Below, piece after piece: positions 49,177-52,673 of a DNA stretch of 52,673 nt (the stretch's first letter is position 1; each line of letters begins with the position of its first letter). The position numbers and the translations under genes were made by a program. This DNA comes from Patulibacter medicamentivorans (GTDB lineage Bacteria > Actinomycetota > Thermoleophilia > Solirubrobacterales > Solirubrobacteraceae), in NCBI RefSeq assembly GCF_000240225.1, contig NZ_AGUD01000292.1, forward strand, positions 1-52,673, in the 5' to 3' direction. Below the pieces are notes generated by a model. It did no database searches. It worked only from the letters and a program-made list of their open reading frames with translations, and was not told where the DNA came from.

Positions 49177-50141
49177 CCACCAACGCCCCCGATGGCCTGA
49201 CGGATCAGGCCGCCGCGATCCGCGAGGTGCGCGACCTCGCCTACCAGGCCACCAGCCGCGAGCCCGTCGAGCTGGCCGACGGCGTCGGGCTGCACCTGCG
49301 CCCGTACGGCCACGACCTCGTCGTGACCGACGTCCGCGCGCCGGACGACTGGGCCGAGCACCCGCTGCGGCGTCGCGGCACCGCGACGTTCGACGAGCTG
49401 GAGCCGTTCACCCGCTACGTCAACACCCACCACACCGACACGTCGGCGGCCACGACGGTCTGGACGCACCACGAGGCCGGCGCGCTCGGCAAGGACGACC
49501 GGCCGATCGGCACGATCACCGGGATCCTCGACGACCACGACGGCGTCAACGGCACGGCCGGGTGGGGCGAGCACCGCGCGACGCTCGCGCTGCGCACGAC
49601 CCCGGAGTGGCGGCACTGGCTGAGCCTCGACGCCAAGCGCGTCGACCAGCTCGCGCTCGCTGAGCACCTGGAGGACGGGATCGCCGAGGTGATCGAACCG
49701 GCGGCTGCGGACCTGCTCGACGTGGTGCAGACGATCAGCGTCAACCGCGACGTCGAGTTCGCCAGCTCGCAGCGGACCACCGACGGGCAGATCCAGTTCG
49801 CCTACAAGGAGCAGCAGGACGCCAAGGCCGGCAACCGCGGGAACCTGACGATCCCCGAGCGGTTCAAGCTCGCGGTCGCCGTGTTCCCCGGCGGCGACCG
49901 CGTCCCGCTGACCGCGCGGCTGCGATACCGGGTGTCCGCTGGCGGGCTGGAGATCGGCTACAAGCTCGAGCGGCCCCAGGACGCGGTCCGGGAGGCCGTC
50001 GAGAAGCTGCACGCCGATCTGCTGTCGAAGCTCGACGGCGGGATCGCGGAGCGGGTCTACCGCGGCGCGCCGATCGGGTCCGACCGGTCCGTTCGGCGTG
50101 ACGAGCAGCTGAAGGTCCGCGCCTACGACGTTCGCGGCTGA
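49173..50141 (+). CDS. DUF2303 (YfdQ-like) protein
   Basis: 322 residues. Family features: TFDELEPFTRYVNTHHTDTSAATTVWTHHE, GILDDHDGVNGTAGWGEHRATLALRTTPEWRHWLSLDAK, and a C-terminal LKLAV..-type region (PERFKLAVAVFPGGDRVPLTARLRYR). DUF2303 proteins lie in the early region of many phages; biochemical role unknown. Confidence 0.88.
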   Translation: MTTNAPDGLTDQAAAIREVRDLAYQATSREPVELADGVGLHLRPYGHDLVVTDVRAPDDWAEHPLRRRGTATFDELEPFTRYVNTHHTDTSAATTVWTHHEAGALGKDDRPIGTITGILDDHDGVNGTAGWGEHRATLALRTTPEWRHWLSLDAKRVDQLALAEHLEDGIAEVIEPAAADLLDVVQTISVNRDVEFASSQRTTDGQIQFAYKEQQDAKAGNRGNLTIPERFKLAVAVFPGGDRVPLTARLRYRVSAGGLEIGYKLERPQDAVREAVEKLHADLLSKLDGGIAERVYRGAPIGSDRSVRRDEQLKVRAYDVRG

Positions 50142-50419
50142 TGACGACGGGCCGCCTGATCATCCTCGCGTCCTGCATCGGCCTGCTGGTCGGCGCAGGG
50201 CAGGCCCTGGGCCCGTGGGGTCTGCTGGGCGTGTCCGTCCTCGTGCTGCTGATCGGGATCGCGGTGCGTGACCAGGACGACCAGCTCGTCCTCGACACGC
50301 GCCGCGACCTGATGGCCGACCTCGACCGCGCGCTCGCGCGGCGTGGCGCGGACGTCGCCGCGGAGGCCCAGGACTTCCTCAACCAGCAACGCCGCCTCGG
50401 CGGCCCGTCAGGGGGCTGA
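50141..50419 (+). CDS. Small membrane protein with cytoplasmic helix
   Basis: 92 residues; ATG shares a base with the DUF2303 stop. Two hydrophobic segments (LIILASCIGLLVGAGQAL and LLGVSVLVLLIGIAV) then a charged helix (LDTRRDLMADLDRALARRGADVAAEAQ). Unknown function in the early operon. Confidence 0.55.
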   Translation: MTTGRLIILASCIGLLVGAGQALGPWGLLGVSVLVLLIGIAVRDQDDQLVLDTRRDLMADLDRALARRGADVAAEAQDFLNQQRRLGGPSGG

Positions 50420-50421
50420 CC

Positions 50422-50811
50422 GTGTACCTGCCGACGCAGTCGACCGGCAGCGCGCCGGCCGCGCTCGATCCGTGGATCGGGCTGGAGGAGATCGCCGCCG
50501 ACACCGGCGTCGCGATTTCGACCGTCAAGAAGTGGACTCGGCCGCGGACCGGCTACCCGCTGCTGCGCTGCTCCAAGCCCGCGCACGGCGTCTGGCGGTT
50601 CCGTCGCTCGTGGGTCGACGCGTTCCTGGAGGACTGCTCCGCGCAGGACCGCGGCGCCGGCACGCTGGCGCCACCGACCAGCCACCGGCCGCCCGCGGCC
50701 GTGATCGATCCGCTGCGCGAGATCGCCGACCGGCCGCCTCGCGCCCCGCGGCGCCGTCGCCGCGGCACCGTCGGCGACGCGAACCTGCCGATCATCGCCC
50801 CGCTCGGATGA
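50422..50811 (+). CDS. Excisionase-like MerR/HTH_17 protein
   Basis: 129 residues from GTG 50422. N-terminal winged helix (WIGLEEIAADTGVAISTVKKWTRPRTGYPLLRCSKPAHGVWRFRRSWVDAFLEDC) is the HTH_17 excisionase pattern. Disordered basic C-terminus. It overlaps the integrase gene (ATGA), the usual xis-int coupling. Confidence 0.78.
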   Translation: MYLPTQSTGSAPAALDPWIGLEEIAADTGVAISTVKKWTRPRTGYPLLRCSKPAHGVWRFRRSWVDAFLEDCSAQDRGAGTLAPPTSHRPPAAVIDPLREIADRPPRAPRRRRRGTVGDANLPIIAPLG

Positions 50812-52064
50812 GTCGCGCGGGCACCAGCGAGCGGTCCAGTCGCGGCGGGATCGAGACGACCGTCTACTACAAGAGCGACGGGACGCAGACCAAGACGCAC
50901 CGCGTTCGCTATGCCGACGCCGCCGGTCGGAAGCGCTCGGCGACGTTCGATCGCGTCCAGGACGCCCGCGACTTCAAGGCGCAGATCCGGCTCCAGCGCC
51001 GCGGTGGCCAGCTCGACGATCTCGACCGCGGCCGCGAGACGCTGCGGGTGTTCGTCGAGTCGACGTGGTGGCCGCAGCGCGCCGGTGACCTCGCCGTGAC
51101 GACGCAGCGGGTCTACCAGCGGATGCTCAACAACGAGATCCTGCCGCGGATCGGCGACATGGAGGTCCGCGAGATCCGGCCCAAGACGATCAGTGTGTTC
51201 AAGGCCGACGTCTCCGCCGCGCTCCACGCGCGCCTCGGCCCCGGCCGCGGCGGCCCGACGGTCCGCAAGGCGATGTCGGTGCTCCAGAGCGTCCTCACCG
51301 ACGCCGTGCGCTGGCAGCTCGTCGACTACAACGCCGTCCAGCCGATCAAGAAGCCGGCCGCCGGCGCGTCGCTGCGGGCCGTCCACCCGCCCACGGCCGC
51401 ACAGCTCGAGGTGATGCGCCTCCTCGCCGGCGGCGCGTGGTCGCGGACGCTGATGTCGGTGATGGGCTACGCCGGCCTGCGGCCGCAGGAAGCGCTCGCG
51501 CTCCAGTGGCGCCACGTGCGCGAGCGGACGATCCTCGTCGAGCAGCGGATCTCGGCCGGCCGTCTCATCGGCGGCCAGAAGTCCAAGGGCAAGCCGCCGC
51601 GCACGATCGAGATCATCGCTCCGCTCCGTGGCGACCTCGACGCATGGCGCGACGCCAACGGCACCCCGCCGGGCCGCGCGTTCGTGTTCCCGCAGGCCAG
51701 CGGGGCGCACATGACTGAGGGCGGCTACCGCCGCTGGCGCGCCAAGACGTTCCGTCGCGCCCGCACCCGCGCCCAGCTCGACGCCGAGCTGTTCCGCCCC
51801 TACGACCTGCGCCACCTGTGGGCGTCGCTACGGCTCGCCGAGCAGCGGCTGTCGCTCCAGGAGATCGCGCAGGAGATGGGCCACACCGTCGAGGTGCTGG
51901 CCAAGACCTACTCCCACATCATCGCCGACCTCGCCGGCGCCGGTCCGGTCGACCTGGTCGAACACATCACCGCCGCCCGCACAGCGGCGATCCCGCTCGC
52001 GTCCGACGTGCTCGCGCGCGAGGCCAAGCAGAAGGCCGCTAAGGCCAAGGAGAAGAGCTCATGA
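50808..52064 (+). CDS. int: Tyrosine recombinase integrase
   Basis: 418 residues. N-terminal arm-binding beta domain (TTVYYKSDGTQTKTHRVRYADAAGRKRSATF), core-binding helices (about 80-190), catalytic domain with Arg in GYAGLRPQEAL, then PYDLRHLWASL (second Arg; the usual His of HxLRH is Tyr here), MGHT, and the nucleophile in KTYSHI. The Tyr variant is known in actinophage integrases. It integrates the phage at the tRNA-Thr gene. It lies at the end opposite to the attL remnant, near attR. Confidence 0.93.
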   Translation: MSRAGTSERSSRGGIETTVYYKSDGTQTKTHRVRYADAAGRKRSATFDRVQDARDFKAQIRLQRRGGQLDDLDRGRETLRVFVESTWWPQRAGDLAVTTQRVYQRMLNNEILPRIGDMEVREIRPKTISVFKADVSAALHARLGPGRGGPTVRKAMSVLQSVLTDAVRWQLVDYNAVQPIKKPAAGASLRAVHPPTAAQLEVMRLLAGGAWSRTLMSVMGYAGLRPQEALALQWRHVRERTILVEQRISAGRLIGGQKSKGKPPRTIEIIAPLRGDLDAWRDANGTPPGRAFVFPQASGAHMTEGGYRRWRAKTFRRARTRAQLDAELFRPYDLRHLWASLRLAEQRLSLQEIAQEMGHTVEVLAKTYSHIIADLAGAGPVDLVEHITAARTAAIPLASDVLAREAKQKAAKAKEKSS

Positions 52065-52673
52065 ACAACGTCACGATCGACCCCGCGCGGCTCGCCGCGC
52101 TGGACACCATCGACCTGCACTACGGCGGCCACCGCGACTGGGACGACGGCCACTGCGCGCTCGAGGTCGTCGACTGGCTCGCCGGCGGCGTGGGTACCAA
52201 CGACAGCCCGGCGTGCGTCGACCCGGTCATCGCCGCGTTCGGTCGCGGCCTCAACGACCGGATGCCCGATGACGCGACCCGCAACCGCTTCCTTCGCCCC
52301 GTCCTGCCGTTGATGGTCGGGACCCGCGGATCCAGCGACCTCACCGCTCGCCGCGCCTACCTCGCGGTCGACTGGGCCATCCGGACCGCGCTCCCCGCGC
52401 TGCTGCGCGACACCACCGACCACGAGTTGCACGTGGCCGCGGACAAGCTCCAGGCCCTGGCGCCGATCGTGGACTACCAGACCGCGACGGCTGCGCGGCC
52501 GCTCACGCAAGAAGTGCGCTACCACGCCCAGACGCTGCGCATGCGAGCCCGCGAGACGTTCGAGGCCGAGTTCCTGCGCCGCTTCGAGGAGCGTCGCAAG
52601 GCCTGGGCCGCCTGGGCCGCCGGGGCCGCCTGGGCCGCCGGGGCCGCCGAGGCCGCCGGGGCCGCCTGGGCCG
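52061..52673 (+). CDS. Prophage protein with C-terminal (W/G/E)AA repeats, truncated by window end
   Basis: At least 204 residues; ATG overlaps the integrase stop. The ordered part (about 1-180) contains DTIDLHYGGHRDWDDGHCALEVVDWLAGG and DLTARRAYLAVDWAIRTALPALL. From about 181 it passes into tandem three-residue units (WAA, GAA, EAA) coded by 9-bp repeats. Similar N-terminal domains with Ala-rich repeat tails are common in actinobacteria and phages; function unknown. Confidence 0.65.
   Translation, partial: MNNVTIDPARLAALDTIDLHYGGHRDWDDGHCALEVVDWLAGGVGTNDSPACVDPVIAAFGRGLNDRMPDDATRNRFLRPVLPLMVGTRGSSDLTARRAYLAVDWAIRTALPALLRDTTDHELHVAADKLQALAPIVDYQTATAARPLTQEVRYHAQTLRMRARETFEAEFLRRFEERRKAWAAWAAGAAWAAGAAEAAGAAWA
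52601..52673 (+). repeat. 9-bp tandem repeat, (T/G)GGGCCGCC-type
   Basis: About eight in-frame 9-bp units that differ at the first codon (TGG, GGG or GAG followed by GCC GCC). It continues past the window edge, so its full copy number is unknown. Such arrays easily change length by slippage. Confidence 0.8.

Larger units (their letters stand above)
14526..52673. mobile_element. Myovirus-type prophage integrated in tRNA-Thr (right end outside window)
   Basis: About 38 kb of almost gap-free phage genes: replication block, HNH, terminase, head, contractile tail (sheath present), baseplate, fibres, lysis, immunity switch, excisionase and tyrosine integrase. All structural genes appear full length and in canonical order, with no transposon or frameshift seen, so the element looks intact. 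The left boundary is the tRNA remnant; the right boundary is not in the window. Confidence 0.95.

Noticed and set aside
14526-52673. CRISPR array, diversity-generating retroelement or restriction-modification system in the prophage
   Set aside because: No regular spacer repeats, no reverse transcriptase with template/variable repeats, and no methyltransferase motifs were seen.

Overview
The window is high-GC DNA (roughly 70% G+C by eye) with actinobacterial character. Signs are strong third-position GC bias, frequent GTG starts, ATGA/GTGA gene overlaps, a monomeric NADP-isocitrate dehydrogenase and an FprA-type ferredoxin reductase. The style fits Actinomycetota, possibly Thermoleophilia/Solirubrobacterales. 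That placement is inference, because no rRNA or full marker set is present.

Left part, 1-14,525, is host chromosome. It holds a TetR / Tat-exported amine oxidase / secreted-protein operon (minus), a class II aldolase + PfkB kinase pair, an FprA ferredoxin-NADP reductase, a membrane metallophosphoesterase and a limonene-epoxide-hydrolase-type enzyme. It continues with a DHA2-type drug exporter divergent from its TetR regulator (two operator-like inverted repeats lie between them), monomeric icd, a secreted protein and a SHOCT-tailed membrane protein.

From about 14,526 to the right edge is one contractile-tailed (myovirus-type) prophage. It is integrated in a tRNA-Thr(GGT) gene, of which only the 3' part remains at the left junction (attL). 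The right junction lies beyond the window. The prophage reads: (a) 14,566-18,469 replication and DNA-binding genes, including an initiator with a DnaA-domain-I-like C-terminus and an origin-like repeat cluster inside the gene, then a DUF5664 nucleotide hydrolase; (b) 18,470-19,913 a promoter/structured-RNA candidate, an HNH endonuclease and a cos-like noncoding stretch; (c) 19,914-28,225 terminase, portal, a MuF minor head protein carrying an ADP-ribosyltransferase domain, scaffold, capsid and connectors; (d) 28,222-39,693 tail completion, sheath, tube, chaperones, tape measure, LysM connector, a hub with two wall-degrading-type domains, and baseplate wedge; (e) 39,703-43,440 fibres; (f) 43,487-44,911 a lysis cassette with nested mini-genes and an amidase; (g) 45,042-46,978 a reverse-strand lipoprotein and a CI/Cro-like switch with a near-perfect operator and a probably leaderless cro; (h) 47,044-52,673 early genes, excisionase and tyrosine integrase, then an open-ended gene with (W/G/E)AA repeats.

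In the excised circle the early operon (h) would run through attP straight into replication block (a). In the lysogen the two are about 38 kb apart and block (a) starts inside the tRNA remnant without a visible promoter. Excision may therefore switch replication on. This is the most interesting system-level hypothesis here.
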